A stretch of DNA of 64,000 bases from DASVUS01 sp036388675 (GCA_036388675.1 DASVRI010000045.1:124001-188000), one strand, 5' to 3'. Shown: positions 44,165 to 53,823, counted from the first letter of the stretch. Notes: a model not told the origin generated them from the sequence alone. Made by a program: numbers and translations.

Positions 44165-44211
44165 TTGACTGGGGGTCAAGAGGTCGTCGGTTCAAATCCG
44201 GCCATCCCGAT
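44165..44211 (+). tRNA. 3' half of tRNA-Pro(GGG), probable attachment site
   Basis: The sequence folds as the 3' half of a tRNA: anticodon stem CTTGA/TCAAG around the loop CTGGGGG (anticodon GGG), variable loop AGGTC, T arm GTCGG-TTCAAAT-CCGGC, acceptor strand CATCCCG and discriminator A. The 5' acceptor strand and D arm are absent; the upstream bases (GGCGATCCTCAATCG) cannot replace them. A tRNA 3' half beside an integrase gene (44324) is the classic trace of an att site left by integration, so this is a fragment, not a working gene. Confidence 0.8.
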
Positions 44212-44323
44212 AATTACTTTACCCCAAACGCCCAAAAACCGCATTTCCCCTTATTCTACAAGGCTTTTTCTGCTTTGCGAAGCTGCACTGCTTGTCTCCA
44301 CGTTTTAGAATCTGGAGATCAAA

Positions 44324-45129
44324 ATGCAGAATACAGCGTTTGACTTTTTGAAACCAGTCGCCCTTTCCCCGGCCAAATCCGACCCAATTTCGTCGCAAAT
44401 TCCACCTGGTTTTCCCGCTGCAATTGGTATCTCGGTGGCCCAGATCGAGTACTACGCGGCCCACTATCTTGAGGACTGTGAGTGCGTCGGCCAGTCCGTA
44501 GTCACCGTCCGGGGCAAGAAGGACGCAGTTGCCAAACTGCTGTGGTTTCTCCATCGAAACGAGAAAAGCGTCTGCACCGTGTCCGACCTGCGGCAGTTCC
44601 TGATCTACCTGCAGAAAGGGCACCGTGACCCCGGCGGACGCTGGGGGCAAGAGAACCTAAAGAAGCCCGTTAGCCAGCGCACAGTGCGCTACTACTATAC
44701 CTATCTACAGGGACTCTTCAAATGGTTCGTGCAGCAGGGTGTCGTGTCAGAGGCGCTGATGGAGGGCATCCAAAGGCCGCCTGACCCTACCCCGCCAATC
44801 CATGTTTTTACCGATGCTCAGGTCATCGCGCTCTTGGAAGCTGCCGCACGGTCGCAGTCTCCGCACCGCAATATTGCCTTTCTCTTGTTTCTGCTCGACA
44901 CGGGAGCGCGGGTGTCGGAAGCTTGTAGCCTCACAAACGGTGACCTCAACTTTAGCGCGGGCATGTGCGAAGTGCTGGGAAAGGGCAAGAAACGGGAACT
45001 ACCTCATCACCCGTTATGGCAGCATGGAAAACCTGAAGGCGGAGGAGCCGCTCTTCATCAACGCCCACCACGTCAAAGGGACTTCTGCTCTGACGCGCAG
45101 TGGCGCCCTGCAGCTTATTCAGAGACTAG
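44324..45129 (+). pseudogene. Tyrosine integrase, frameshifted and cut by an IS element
   Basis: The first 225 codons encode a tyrosine recombinase similar to that at 39446: core-binding domain (CTVSDLRQFLIYLQKGHRDP, VRYYYTYLQGLFKWFV), then LLDTGARVSEACSLTNGDL with the first catalytic Arg and VLGKGKKR with the Lys. At about 44990 the frame shifts; the original protein continues in another frame (NYLITRYGSMENLKAEE, then LTRSGALQLIQRLE). At 45130 an IS5-type element begins. The HxxR, His and Tyr residues are lost, so the gene is dead. It lies 113 nt from the tRNA-Pro fragment. Confidence 0.85.
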
Positions 45130-45888
45130 AGGTGGTTTCAAAACCTCAAGTTGTTTTAACTTGAGATGCGACAAATTGAATCATTGTTAAGCGAAAAGCA
45201 ATGGCTCAAGATTGAGCCGCTGCTTCCCAAGCCAAAGCCGAGTGCCAAAGCCGAGTGCCAAAGGCGGTCGTTCTCCTGCCGATAATCGTGCTGTTGTTGA
45301 GGGCATTTTGTGGGTGTTGAAGACCGGTGCGCGTTGGCGCGACCTGCCGCCGCGGTATCCTTCGCCATCAACGTGTTGGCGGCGCTTGCGCGATTGGGAA
45401 GAGCAAGGCGTGTGGCTTAAAGTCTGGCACAGCTTCATTGCGGAGTTGGACGAAGCGAACCATTTGGATGGTGGTGGTCGATGGCAAAGGAGTTCCTCTG
45501 GCATCCACGCTGGAGAGCGCATCGCCAGCGGAGGTAAAATTGCTGGAACCGGCGTTGCCGGCGTTGCAAGAAATGCCGTGCGGCTTGTTGACAAAGGTTA
45601 AGAGATTGATTCTGGATCGTGGTTATGACAGCGACCCGCTGCGTTTTCGGTTGCAAGAGCGCGGCATTGAGATAATCTGCCCGCATCGGCGCAACCGCAA
45701 AAAGCCCAAAACACAGGACGGACGTAAGCTGCGGCGCTACAAGCGAAGGTGGAAGGTTGAGCGCACATTCGCCTGGTTTGGAAACTATCGCCGTTTGCTG
45801 GTGCGGTGGGAACATCACTTCACTGTCTATCGTGGCTTTTCCATCTCGCTTGTGCCTTGATTACCCTCAACAGGTTTTGAAACTACCT
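45130..45888 (+). mobile_element. IS5-family insertion sequence
   Basis: A 759-bp element bounded by inverted repeats AGGTGGTTTCAAAACCT (45130-45146) and AGGTTTTGAAACTACCT (45872-45888), matching at 16 of 17 positions. It contains one decayed transposase. It interrupts the integrase pseudogene on the left; on the right no integrase sequence continues and no target duplication is seen, so one flank has been deleted or rearranged after insertion. Confidence 0.82.
45164..45860 (+). pseudogene. IS5-family transposase with two frameshifts
   Basis: Starts MRQIESLLSEKQWLKIEPLL, typical of IS5 transposases. A tandem 13-bp duplication, GCCAAAGCCGAGT (45231-45243 and 45244-45256), pushes the frame by one. 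The next frame gives DNRAVVEGILWVLKTGARWR and STCWRRLRDWEEQGVW. A second shift near 45480 leads to VVDGKGVPLAST, LILDRGYDSDPLR and WKVERTFAWFGNYRRL, the catalytic D and E regions. All parts of the enzyme are present but in three frames, so this copy cannot make a normal protein. It has the same ancestry as the fragment at 43484. Confidence 0.85.
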
Positions 45889-46087
45889 GTAAGTTCTGTG
45901 GCGCAGGGCGCGTGCAACACGGCGACTGTGGAGCCTATACCGGGTTCGCAGCAGTGCTCTACTGTGCTGAAGCATTTCCGCGTTCCAGATCAGCCATGGA
46001 ATTGTATATCAGAAAGGACGTTATGATATAAAATACTGCCCCTTCAGCCAACACTGTACAGGACGTGTACCCTTATTAGTAGTAGAC

Positions 46088-46112
46088 GTGACGTCCTTTA
46101 TGTGCTGTTAAC
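46088..46112. repeat. Dispersed intergenic repeat, GACGTCC/TTATGTGCTGTTAA type
   Basis: GTGACGTCCTTTATGTGCTGTTAA shares TTATGTGCTGTTAA with 56300-56313, which is preceded by GAGGACG. The related short word GACGTTAT recurs in the intergenic spaces at 46018-46027, 47143-47151, 48559-48566 and 56296-56303. The surrounding 45889-46173 holds no gene. Confidence 0.5.
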
Positions 46113-46173
46113 TTCACGAACCCTCGAACGATTTCGGCTGCAACGCTTGCACAAGGACGTTCCTGCTTGAAAG

Positions 46174-47007
46174 TCACGAGGTTTGACTCCGCAGCAAAAG
46201 CTTTTGCGTGTACTGAGCGGGAAGGGAGCGCATGGTGTCTGGCCAACAGTATTCTTCCAACTTTGCCTCACCTCGGCGGTGACCAACGAGACGAATGTAG
46301 CCAAGATACCGACCCTCATCGGCTTCTATGGCCTTGATCTCGGTTGCATTGTCAGGAGCCACTGCATGATGCCAGTCCAGCCAGAATCGCCAACCATCTG
46401 GCATGCTGTCAGCCACGACTATGTCCATGATGCCAGTGCGCTCCCAGTGCCGCCGCCACCAACCTGCCGAATGGAAGCCCCAGAGGTCCTGAGTCCACCA
46501 CTCCTGAAGATGATCTGGAACGTGGCCGTCGATCTCCTGCACCAGTCCGGCTCCCACAATACCAAGTGCTCCGCCCGGCTTTACAAACTGAGCAAGATAG
46601 TTCAGGTACAGGTCGTCAGTTCCAAAGTAATAATAGGAGTCAACACAGACAACAGCGTCAAAGAAGTCTCGAGCAAAGGGCAGTGAACGGGCATCAGCAT
46701 GCAGTGGAAACACGCCATCCTCGGCGCCAGCATCTCGGATGCGCTGAATGTTTTCGGATGCACTGAACCATAGATCGGTTGCCCAGACCTGCACACCGAA
46801 CTCGCGGTGCAAAAAGATTGACGATGATGCTCGCCCACAGCCAAGGTCGAGTACTCGCATGCCGGGCTGTAAGTCCAATACCGTTGTAAGCCATTCGGTG
46901 AGCCAGAGCGAATTGGCGCCCCCGCTGGCATTGGCTAAGACCCACTCGGGGTGGTATTGCGACGCACGAGGGAACTGCTCACAAAGGAGCCGAATGTCTG
47001 GGTCCAT
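46174..47007 (-). CDS. Class I SAM-dependent methyltransferase
   Basis: A 277-residue methyltransferase. Motif I is VLDLGCGRASSSIFL, followed by VQVWATDLW (acidic end of strand 2 with D), motif II region FPLHADARSLPFARDFFDAVVCVDSYYYFG and GGALGIVGAG. This order is typical of UbiE/cyclopropane-fatty-acid-like small-molecule methyltransferases; the substrate cannot be told. The open frame reaches 47061, but the ATG at 47007 has AAGGAAT ahead of it and lies at the usual distance from the fold. It stands alone between IS-related debris and a membrane methyltransferase gene. Confidence 0.82.
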   Translation of the reverse strand: MDPDIRLLCEQFPRASQYHPEWVLANASGGANSLWLTEWLTTVLDLQPGMRVLDLGCGRASSSIFLHREFGVQVWATDLWFSASENIQRIRDAGAEDGVFPLHADARSLPFARDFFDAVVCVDSYYYFGTDDLYLNYLAQFVKPGGALGIVGAGLVQEIDGHVPDHLQEWWTQDLWGFHSAGWWRRHWERTGIMDIVVADSMPDGWRFWLDWHHAVAPDNATEIKAIEADEGRYLGYIRLVGHRRGEAKLEEYCWPDTMRSLPAQYTQKLLLRSQTS

Positions 47008-47250
47008 CGGGATATTCCTTATCTGACACATCATCAGTCCGCATTCTACTGAGGAAGACACAAAAATCAGTTTACAGCTTGAACAGAATTGAAAGTTACG
47101 ATCTTTATATCAGCGGACACAGCTTCCTTTACGTGTGCTAAAGGACGTTATCAGACCTAACATCGACGCAGCACACAACGAGTATGTAGAAGATGATGCT
47201 TGCCGTCTCTGTGTCTCGTTGATTAAACGACCTCAACTCGTGGTGGAGAG

Positions 47251-47853
47251 CTATGGTGGAGAGCTGATGCGTGGCAGCAATCGTCCTATGCACTTCCTGT
47301 ATGCACGGTACTCATCACCAAAGCGCTTGATCAGAATGGCTTCTTCCTTCGGTAAACGAACCAGTATCATGATTAGACCAAGGAAACACGCTATACCCAC
47401 AAACCAGTTGGCCACCAGTAAGTTGAGCGCCACGAAGAACAAAGAACCTACAGAATAAAGGGGATGTCGTACCCAGCGATAGGCGCCTGTGGTGACAAGC
47501 TGATGATCTTTTCTGGTTGTCACAGTCGGAGTGATGTTGTGGCCAATGCTAATGAACACCCAGTAGATTAAGGGCAAGGTCACTACACCAAGTGGTACCC
47601 CACACCAGCGCAACCAAGATGGCAAGTGCAGACTGGACCACTGCATCCAGTGCGGATTGAGCAGGTAAGTGAGAACAGACAACCAAGCAGCAAGGCCACA
47701 CACTCGCAACAGGACAACAGTGAGCAAGCCTTCCTCTTGCCACGACACCCTCCCACCAATCATATCTGCTTTATGGCGGTGATATATGGAAATCAGTAAA
47801 GCGGAAACGAACAGTGCTGCAGTAGACGTCCTGAACATGGATTCCTGCGTCAT
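47251..47853 (-). CDS. Isoprenylcysteine/phospholipid methyltransferase-like membrane protein
   Basis: A 200-residue protein with four to five membrane helices and the C-terminal signature of the ICMT/PEMT family: TGAYRWVRHPLYSVGSLFF, then a membrane helix pair, then the EEAILIKRFGDEYRAYRKCI segment. These residues bind SAM and the lipid-facing substrate. Bacterial members methylate varied small substrates; the actual one is unknown. It is separated from the soluble methyltransferase by 190 nt, so the two are probably independent. Confidence 0.82.
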   Translation of the reverse strand: MTQESMFRTSTAALFVSALLISIYHRHKADMIGGRVSWQEEGLLTVVLLRVCGLAAWLSVLTYLLNPHWMQWSSLHLPSWLRWCGVPLGVVTLPLIYWVFISIGHNITPTVTTRKDHQLVTTGAYRWVRHPLYSVGSLFFVALNLLVANWFVGIACFLGLIMILVRLPKEEAILIKRFGDEYRAYRKCIGRLLPRISSPP

Positions 47854-47987
47854 AGCTCATCTCCAAGTTTTTATGTTCTCAATCGTCCGCACAACGGAGT
47901 GCGATTTGAAACACTCTCTACATTCTGAAACACCCTATACGGGTGGCAAAGAGAGTTGACAGTTGAAGATTATGCTGAAGGTCAAGT

Positions 47988-48460
47988 TTAGTCAGAAAGA
48001 CCAACTCTGTCGCGTAGTTGCTCATAGGGGCTGTCGCCCTCTAAAGCGGCATTCTGCATCCTTATTCGTGACGCCTCCGCGAAGCTGGTAAAACTCCTCT
48101 TGATCAATGCGGTGCGACCGCTCCACCTTGCCGCTGAGATGCGGTGTTTGAGGCTTGATTAAATATGGGCGATGTTCAAATTTTGGACGTGCCAATAGCT
48201 TTTACGCTTTCCCGGGATGGCCGCGAGGAACTTGGCATCAATCTGCAAACGAGGTCCGGGAAGCGGCTTTAAGAGGTGAGCGACTTCGCTTTACACTTTC
48301 TATAAAGCGATGCTCGACCGAGTGCGTACGCACTGATGGTAGGAGGCGGCAGGCTCGCGCAGGGCACTGGTTCACCAGCTTCATCATGTACTTTGCATAG
48401 ACGGTGTACGGAAACTCGGTGGATGGTCATTTTAGTATGTTGAAGATATGTCCTCAACAT
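47988..48460 (-). pseudogene. IS481-like transposase remnant
   Basis: On the minus strand several frames together give pieces of an IS481-type DDE transposase: an N-terminal scrap near 48300-48460, GPRLQIDAKFLAAIPGKRK near 48200-48270 (first catalytic Asp), PHLSGKVERSHRIDQEEFYQL at about 48070-48150 (E region), and the characteristic ending SPYEQLRDRVGLSD just before a stop at 47988-47990. The middle of the catalytic domain is missing and frames change, so it is dead. It fills most of the 730-nt gap between neighbouring genes; the rest of that gap shows nothing. Confidence 0.75.
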
Positions 48461-48586
48461 GCTATTCCAGCGACCTCACGGATGTCGAAATGGCAGCACT
48501 TGGAGCCGCTGCTACCCATGTTTTTGGCGGCGTAAACGGTCCCTTGCACAGAGTAAAAGACGTTATGCCTCCTCATCCGTCTTGTC

Positions 48587-49231
48587 TCATCCATGTGTCA
48601 TAGCGGTTGGAGCAGGTGCAGATTGCTCATGAAGCAAGAAACGACAAAGCCACAACGACCAGACGATGATGAGGATCAAACCGAACAGCCCCAAGATTGG
48701 AACAAGACTTAGGGCACCAATAACAATCCCAAGCAAACTCAAGTTCTTTGGTAATCTCCCGCTTTGCAAGGCTACCCAGTGCACCAGCAGATACCAGATG
48801 CCATTTGTCATTCCTATGGCCATGGCAAGTAGACCGATGATCGTATTCAATTGTGCGCCCGAGGGGTCGCCAGCCTGAGCTTTACTCACGGCAAGCAAGC
48901 TGAGAATCGCATTCGCAAGAAGGCACAGCACAGCAAGAACGCCGAACAGGAAAGCAATGCCAATGATCAATGGTCTTGCGGTTCGCAGTCGTTGAAACAA
49001 AACCACAATGAGCATCAGAGTCGCAGCCGCAGCGACGAACTTCAGAAGGTCTTGGATGATGGTTGGAGTAGGATTATTTAGAGCCAGCGCGATAAAGCGT
49101 GTGCGATCAGCAAGCACCTCTGGGCCGATGAGAAGGAGTGCAACCAGCAAGGTTGCTACTCCGACGAGTGCATTAATACCAGCTGCTACACCACTCATTC
49201 TTTGTATACGGGGCATGTCCCACTCTTCCAT
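48587..49231 (-). CDS. Multi-pass membrane protein of unknown function
   Basis: A 214-residue protein with six hydrophobic segments (GVATLLVALLLIGPEVLA, FVAAAATLMLIVVLF, IIGIAFLFGVLAVLCLLANAI, LGIVIGALSLVPILGLFGLI). The first residues MEEWDMPRIQRMSGVAAG resemble the start of DUF4386-type membrane proteins, with an arginine-rich lead before helix one; that is a weak match. The frame is open to 49342 and would then overlap the xylanase gene, so the ATG at 49231 (or 49216) is preferred. The gene lies 55 nt after the xylanase gene on the same strand. Confidence 0.6.
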   Translation of the reverse strand: MEEWDMPRIQRMSGVAAGINALVGVATLLVALLLIGPEVLADRTRFIALALNNPTPTIIQDLLKFVAAAATLMLIVVLFQRLRTARPLIIGIAFLFGVLAVLCLLANAILSLLAVSKAQAGDPSGAQLNTIIGLLAMAIGMTNGIWYLLVHWVALQSGRLPKNLSLLGIVIGALSLVPILGLFGLILIIVWSLWLCRFLLHEQSAPAPTAMTHG

Positions 49232-49286
49232 GGTATGGACGGCAGTGCGGCTCGCCCGATAGCGCAGACATTCCCGGTGCAGTTTT

Positions 49287-52200
49287 TCACGAACCCGGAG
49301 CGGGACTAGCAGCACTCGGATCGCCTGTGGGAGGCGGGGCATGGTCGGTTGCAGCTGGCGGCCCCAGCAACTGGGTCAGCAAAGGCTTCAGCGCATCTGC
49401 CCACACCTGGTATCCCGTGACCGACAGGTGCAAGCCATCAATGGTCATGCCTTCTTTGGGCGTTCCCTCAGGATTGCTGAGCTTGTCGTTGATGTTCAGG
49501 TAAAAGATGTTTTGCCCATCGGCGAACCTGGCGATTTGGTCGTTGATCTTCCTAATCTCTTCGGTGATGGCCAGGCCGTCAGTGCGTGGGGTGATGCCGG
49601 TCACGATGATCTTGGCCTTTGGTGCCTTCTGCCGGCAGGTGTCAACCAACGCGCGAATCCCCTTGACGATGTCGGCCACTTTCGCACCGCCGTCCGGCGT
49701 CTTGCCCACGTTGTTCGTGCCGGCGAGGATGACAATGACTTTGGGGTTAACTCCGTCCAGTTCGCCGTTTTGGATGCGCCATAACATGTTCTGGATGCCG
49801 TCGGCACCCCAGCCGAAGTTGCCGGCATTCCAGCCGTAGAAGTTCTGCTTCCAGTTCTCCAGATTTTTCGACCATTGCGCATCGCTGGTGCCCCAGCGGC
49901 GCGTGATGGAGTCGCCTAGAAAGTAGAGGTCGATGCCGCCGGCCTTTGCCTTGACCACGAGTTGCTCGTGCGCGGCCATGGAGTTGGCATCGCCACGCGC
50001 TGACGGAACCGAGGCATTGCCACGATAAAGTCGCGGTGTGCCGGTGGCCGTGGCAGGCGTGGTTGTGGTTGTGCCGGTGGCCGGTGCTTTTACATCCTGT
50101 GCCAGCGCAACGTCCCTGATGGCGAAGAACGCAGGTTTGGGCTTGCCTTGCCGGTCAAAGATCAAAGCATAGTCCGTCCTTCCTCTGATCGGGAAGTTGT
50201 TCAGCCACGAACTGTCGTCATCTGTGCCCCAGAGGCTCACACGCCCGATTTTATCCTTGTGGCGCAGGAACATCTCGAAGGCTTGCCGATAAAGCTCGGC
50301 TTGCTGCTGCGCCACTTCATTGGGTAGCCCGGCGGTGTAGGGGTTCATCACGGCTGCCTGCTCCGGCGTCATCGTCTCCACCGCCGTAATATCGGCGCCT
50401 TGCGTCCTGCTGGGCAGCACGCCGATGTCCATCTCGGTGACCATCACCTTCAAGCCCAGCGCGGCAAACTGCTTGATGGACTCTTCCACTTCGGCCAGCT
50501 TAAGATCGGGCATTCGCCAGTGCGCTTGAATCCCGACGGCGTGGATCGGTACTTTCTGGTTGAGCAGCGACTTCAGCAATTGCATGGCTTTGGGGCGCTT
50601 GTAAGCACGTTCGATGTTGTAGTCATTGTAGATGAGAATGGCATCCGGGTCGGCTTCGTGCGCGGCGCGGAACGCTTCGGCAATATAGTCCTCGCCGATA
50701 GCCTTGAGCCACGGCGTCTCCCGCAGCACGCCGGGGCCGTCGGGGATGGCTTCGTTGACCACATCCCACTCCTTAACGCGCCCCTTGTAGTGTCCAACCA
50801 CCGTCTTGATGTGCGTTCGCAGGCGCTGTAGAGCCACTTCGCGGCTGAGCGGCTGACCATCCTTGCCCTCGAAAAACCACTTCGGCGTCTGATTATGCCA
50901 GACCAGAGTATGGCCGATGGGCGTAGCGCCGCTTTGCTGCGCGATCTCCACAAGACGGTCGGCAGTGGCGAAGGTGAACTGGCCTTCGAGCGGTTGCAGC
51001 GCGTCCGGCTTCATAGCGTTGGCCGCTGTGATCGCGCTGAAATGCGTTGTCGCCAGCGCGACTTTGTCCGCCGCATTGCCTCGCAGCGCCTCGGTGCCCA
51101 GCACCGCGCCAATGAGGAACTTGCCTTTGAATGCGTTCTTGAGTGGCGGCACGTTCACTGCCACCTTATCCTGCGCGAGAGTAGCTGGCGCCGCATACTT
51201 GACAGTCGCGACTGAGCGCGCCGGCAGCGTGACCACATTGTCGGCGGGCAGCGGCAGTTGGCGCCAACGCTCACCAGACTCGCCTTGAACTGTGCGGTAG
51301 ATAGTGGCGCTCACGCTTTTATAGGCATTGCCCTCCGGAGCCACGACCACACGCCGCTCCTTATCGGTGGGATTGATAAGCACGGCCACCAAATCGCGAC
51401 TTTTTGGCTTTACGTAAGCGGAGAGTAGCACGGCAGGATCGCTGCTGCTGGCATCCACGCGATTCCAGCCCTCGCCCATAAACGCCGAAAAATGCTTCAT
51501 GGCGTAGAAACGCTCACGCCGTTCGATGCTCTGGTCTTCCGGGTTGTAGTACACCAGACCTTCTCCGGATTCTCGTGCGGTGCGTCCGCTGATCCACACA
51601 AAATAGGAACTGGCTTCTCCAATGGCTAAGGTGTCATGGATCATTTCCGCCAGTTCGGTCAATGTCTGGCCCTCCAGGAACTCGGTCTGGAACATCGGCT
51701 TGTGGAGAGGGCGGTAGGTGTTGGCCACGGCCTGTAGGGCTGTGTGGAACCGCTCGTATTGAGGCTTAGACGGGTCGGCGTTGCTGCCGTAGATGTGATA
51801 GGAAACGCCAAACAGCCGATCTAAAACGGATTGTCCAGATGCGGTCGTGGGGTCGGCCCAGAGCACAGCGCGCGGTGTGTTGGGCGCACCAGGAGCGCCG
51901 ACCATATCACTCGTTAAGCGAATCGTGAATGTTTCTGGCCCCAGTATCTTCGGGCTCTGGGCGCCGAGCGCAGCCTTAAGACGATCGGCGACGGCGAAGA
52001 GCGCCTGGTCATAACCGGCAAAGTGAACTCCATCTTTGTTAGTTCCTTCCGTAGGCATGAATTCGCAGCCATCATACGAAACGGCCCAATCTAACTCGTT
52101 TTGGATGGTGATGTAATCGGGATAATCACCGGAAAGCGCCTTGAACTTCTCCACGCTGGCTAGCCACCAGTCAGCAAAGTCGTTGTAAGCATATTTTTCA

Positions 52201-52745
52201 TTGGGTAGACGCTTTAAGGTGGCGTGTGCGTGAGCTTTGTCTCCCGGAGTGAGGCCGCGCACGCTGTTGTTGCTTTTCAGGCGAGCTGGCGGCGACCAGG
52301 AAGTAAACAGCAGGCGCACCGGCCCTTTGTCGCCGCGCTTGGCAGGATCGCTCCAGCGCTGGGCGGCAGTGGCAAACTCGCGCGTGATCTTCTCGAACTT
52401 CTCTTGCTGCCCCTCATATTCGTGATAATTGCGCAGGCGGAAAATGTCGAGCTTCAATTCGCCAAACAGCGCCTCGTAGACCCGCTCGCGCCCTGCATAG
52501 TCCGCGAGGGCATCACCATGGAAGGTCTGCGAGCCGCCAAAGCCGTACATCGGCTGGCGTAGCGCTGAAACGCGCAGTGTGGCTGTCGCTGGCGGGACTG
52601 AAGTCGCAGATGGCTCCTGAGCTTTGGCGCAGCAGGCAAGGGCCGTTAACGCGGACAGCAGAGCACCGAGTTGCTGTACAGTTGACCTGACTACCGGCCG
52701 CAAGGCTGGTCTGTGCCGGGGAAATACACGATGATGAAAAAACAT
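49287..52745 (-). CDS. Trimodular secreted xylanase: GH30-like, GH10, SGNH esterase
   Basis: A 1152-residue exported enzyme. A basic, hydrophobic leader (about 1-42, ending ALACCAKAQE) is a signal peptide. Residues 60-515 form a GH30-like domain with acid/base E217 (TIQNELDW) and nucleophile E355 (MFQTEFLEG) plus a beta-sandwich. Residues 530-885 are a GH10 endo-1,4-beta-xylanase with acid/base E665 (WDVVNEAIPD) and nucleophile E771 (VMVTEMDIGV). After a Thr/Ala/Pro linker, residues 935-1130 are an SGNH hydrolase (FLGDSITRRWG with Ser946, GWGADGIQNMLWRIQNG, AGTNNVG, DGLHLS with the catalytic His), probably an acetyl-xylan or feruloyl esterase. A Pro-rich tail ends the protein. Three complementary activities on one chain would degrade decorated xylan. 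Confidence 0.9.
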   Translation of the reverse strand: MFFHHRVFPRHRPALRPVVRSTVQQLGALLSALTALACCAKAQEPSATSVPPATATLRVSALRQPMYGFGGSQTFHGDALADYAGRERVYEALFGELKLDIFRLRNYHEYEGQQEKFEKITREFATAAQRWSDPAKRGDKGPVRLLFTSWSPPARLKSNNSVRGLTPGDKAHAHATLKRLPNEKYAYNDFADWWLASVEKFKALSGDYPDYITIQNELDWAVSYDGCEFMPTEGTNKDGVHFAGYDQALFAVADRLKAALGAQSPKILGPETFTIRLTSDMVGAPGAPNTPRAVLWADPTTASGQSVLDRLFGVSYHIYGSNADPSKPQYERFHTALQAVANTYRPLHKPMFQTEFLEGQTLTELAEMIHDTLAIGEASSYFVWISGRTARESGEGLVYYNPEDQSIERRERFYAMKHFSAFMGEGWNRVDASSSDPAVLLSAYVKPKSRDLVAVLINPTDKERRVVVAPEGNAYKSVSATIYRTVQGESGERWRQLPLPADNVVTLPARSVATVKYAAPATLAQDKVAVNVPPLKNAFKGKFLIGAVLGTEALRGNAADKVALATTHFSAITAANAMKPDALQPLEGQFTFATADRLVEIAQQSGATPIGHTLVWHNQTPKWFFEGKDGQPLSREVALQRLRTHIKTVVGHYKGRVKEWDVVNEAIPDGPGVLRETPWLKAIGEDYIAEAFRAAHEADPDAILIYNDYNIERAYKRPKAMQLLKSLLNQKVPIHAVGIQAHWRMPDLKLAEVEESIKQFAALGLKVMVTEMDIGVLPSRTQGADITAVETMTPEQAAVMNPYTAGLPNEVAQQQAELYRQAFEMFLRHKDKIGRVSLWGTDDDSSWLNNFPIRGRTDYALIFDRQGKPKPAFFAIRDVALAQDVKAPATGTTTTTPATATGTPRLYRGNASVPSARGDANSMAAHEQLVVKAKAGGIDLYFLGDSITRRWGTSDAQWSKNLENWKQNFYGWNAGNFGWGADGIQNMLWRIQNGELDGVNPKVIVILAGTNNVGKTPDGGAKVADIVKGIRALVDTCRQKAPKAKIIVTGITPRTDGLAITEEIRKINDQIARFADGQNIFYLNINDKLSNPEGTPKEGMTIDGLHLSVTGYQVWADALKPLLTQLLGPPAATDHAPPPTGDPSAASPAPGS

Positions 52746-52902
52746 TGGTTTATCTCTACTACGATAAAGTCACTGGCAGGGATGTGTTAGGGGAGGAGGG
52801 ATCTTATCCAACTCTTGAAAGCCCTCCTGTGAGTTTTACACAAGGCCGTCTTTTTAAGGCAGAATCAAATCATCCGAACGGGATCAAAGCCACTGATGGC
52901 TT

Positions 52903-53823
52903 TTAGCCAGGGGTAGCGTCCGTTGAAGCCAGCTTGATGAACTCTTCTTTGTGTGCGCTGGCCCACTCCCGCAAAGTTGTGCCCGGCCTTCCAAGCACGT
53001 AGGGAATGTCGTCACGGATCGTCCCTATGTAACCCATGCGGCCATCGCTCACCTGTCTCATAAAATCCACTCCACCCGCTGCATACCAAGGTTCCACCTG
53101 ATCGCCTAAAGACGAGATGAGCGCCTTAAATTCCTCCGGCCCCTGAGGATTGTAGCCAATATTACGGCCAGTGACCTCGCTCAAAATTGCCGCGACTTCT
53201 GAGCCGCCCAGCACTTCCGTGCTCAACCAGTAATCACGATCATGGTGCTTCTCTGGCCCCTGATTCAAAACTGCCGCCGCCACCGCCGCGATGTCGCTCG
53301 CCGCGATCCAGCCTACGCTTCGGTTCTTCCAGTAGAGCGTGAGAAGATCCGCTCTGGGAGCAGTGAAGTTCAGCAGATTATCCATGAACACGTTGGGGTG
53401 GAGGTGAGTCCAGGCGATGCCGCTGGCCTTGATGTAACCCTCGATGAGCAGATGCCAGGCAAAATGAGGATCGGTGCAGTCCCATTCGGCGAAAACACCG
53501 ACATGGACGATATGTTTCACTCCTGCTTTTCTGGCGGCATCCACGATGGTTTTGCTTTGCGTCACCATCGCTACCGTGTAGCCGGTCAGCAAGAAGAGTC
53601 GATCTACACCGGCCAGAGCCAGGGGGAAGGTCTGCGGATCATCCAGATCCAAATACACGGCCTCTTTTCCCTCCCCGCGCAGCCGCTCCACTTCCTCTGG
53701 GCGCCGGGAACTCAGGCGAAGATTCACGTCTGAGGATTGCTCCAGTTCTTTGACTACGGACTGGCCGATTTGCCCCGACGAGCCGAGAACTAAGACCGTT
53801 GGTTTTTTCGGTGAGGTATCCAT
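52903..53823 (-). CDS. NmrA-like NAD(P)-binding oxidoreductase
   Basis: A 306-residue atypical short-chain dehydrogenase. The nucleotide-binding loop is VLVLGSSGQIGQSVVKEL (GxxGxxG), then LRLSSRRPEEVERLRGEG selects NADP(H), and VDRLFLLTGYT and HIVHVGVFAEWD follow. There is no YxxxK active site in the usual place, as in NmrA/HSCARG redox sensors and quinone reductase QOR2-like proteins. It is the last of a MarR-led group (MarR, nitroreductase, F420/NADP-type reductase, this gene) on the minus strand, 87 nt after its neighbour, which suggests a role in quinone or electrophile stress. Confidence 0.8.
   Translation of the reverse strand: MDTSPKKPTVLVLGSSGQIGQSVVKELEQSSDVNLRLSSRRPEEVERLRGEGKEAVYLDLDDPQTFPLALAGVDRLFLLTGYTVAMVTQSKTIVDAARKAGVKHIVHVGVFAEWDCTDPHFAWHLLIEGYIKASGIAWTHLHPNVFMDNLLNFTAPRADLLTLYWKNRSVGWIAASDIAAVAAAVLNQGPEKHHDRDYWLSTEVLGGSEVAAILSEVTGRNIGYNPQGPEEFKALISSLGDQVEPWYAAGGVDFMRQVSDGRMGYIGTIRDDIPYVLGRPGTTLREWASAHKEEFIKLASTDATPG

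Noticed and set aside
44165..44211. A functional tRNA-Pro gene
   Set aside because: The 5' acceptor strand and D arm are missing, so only an attachment-site fragment is supported.
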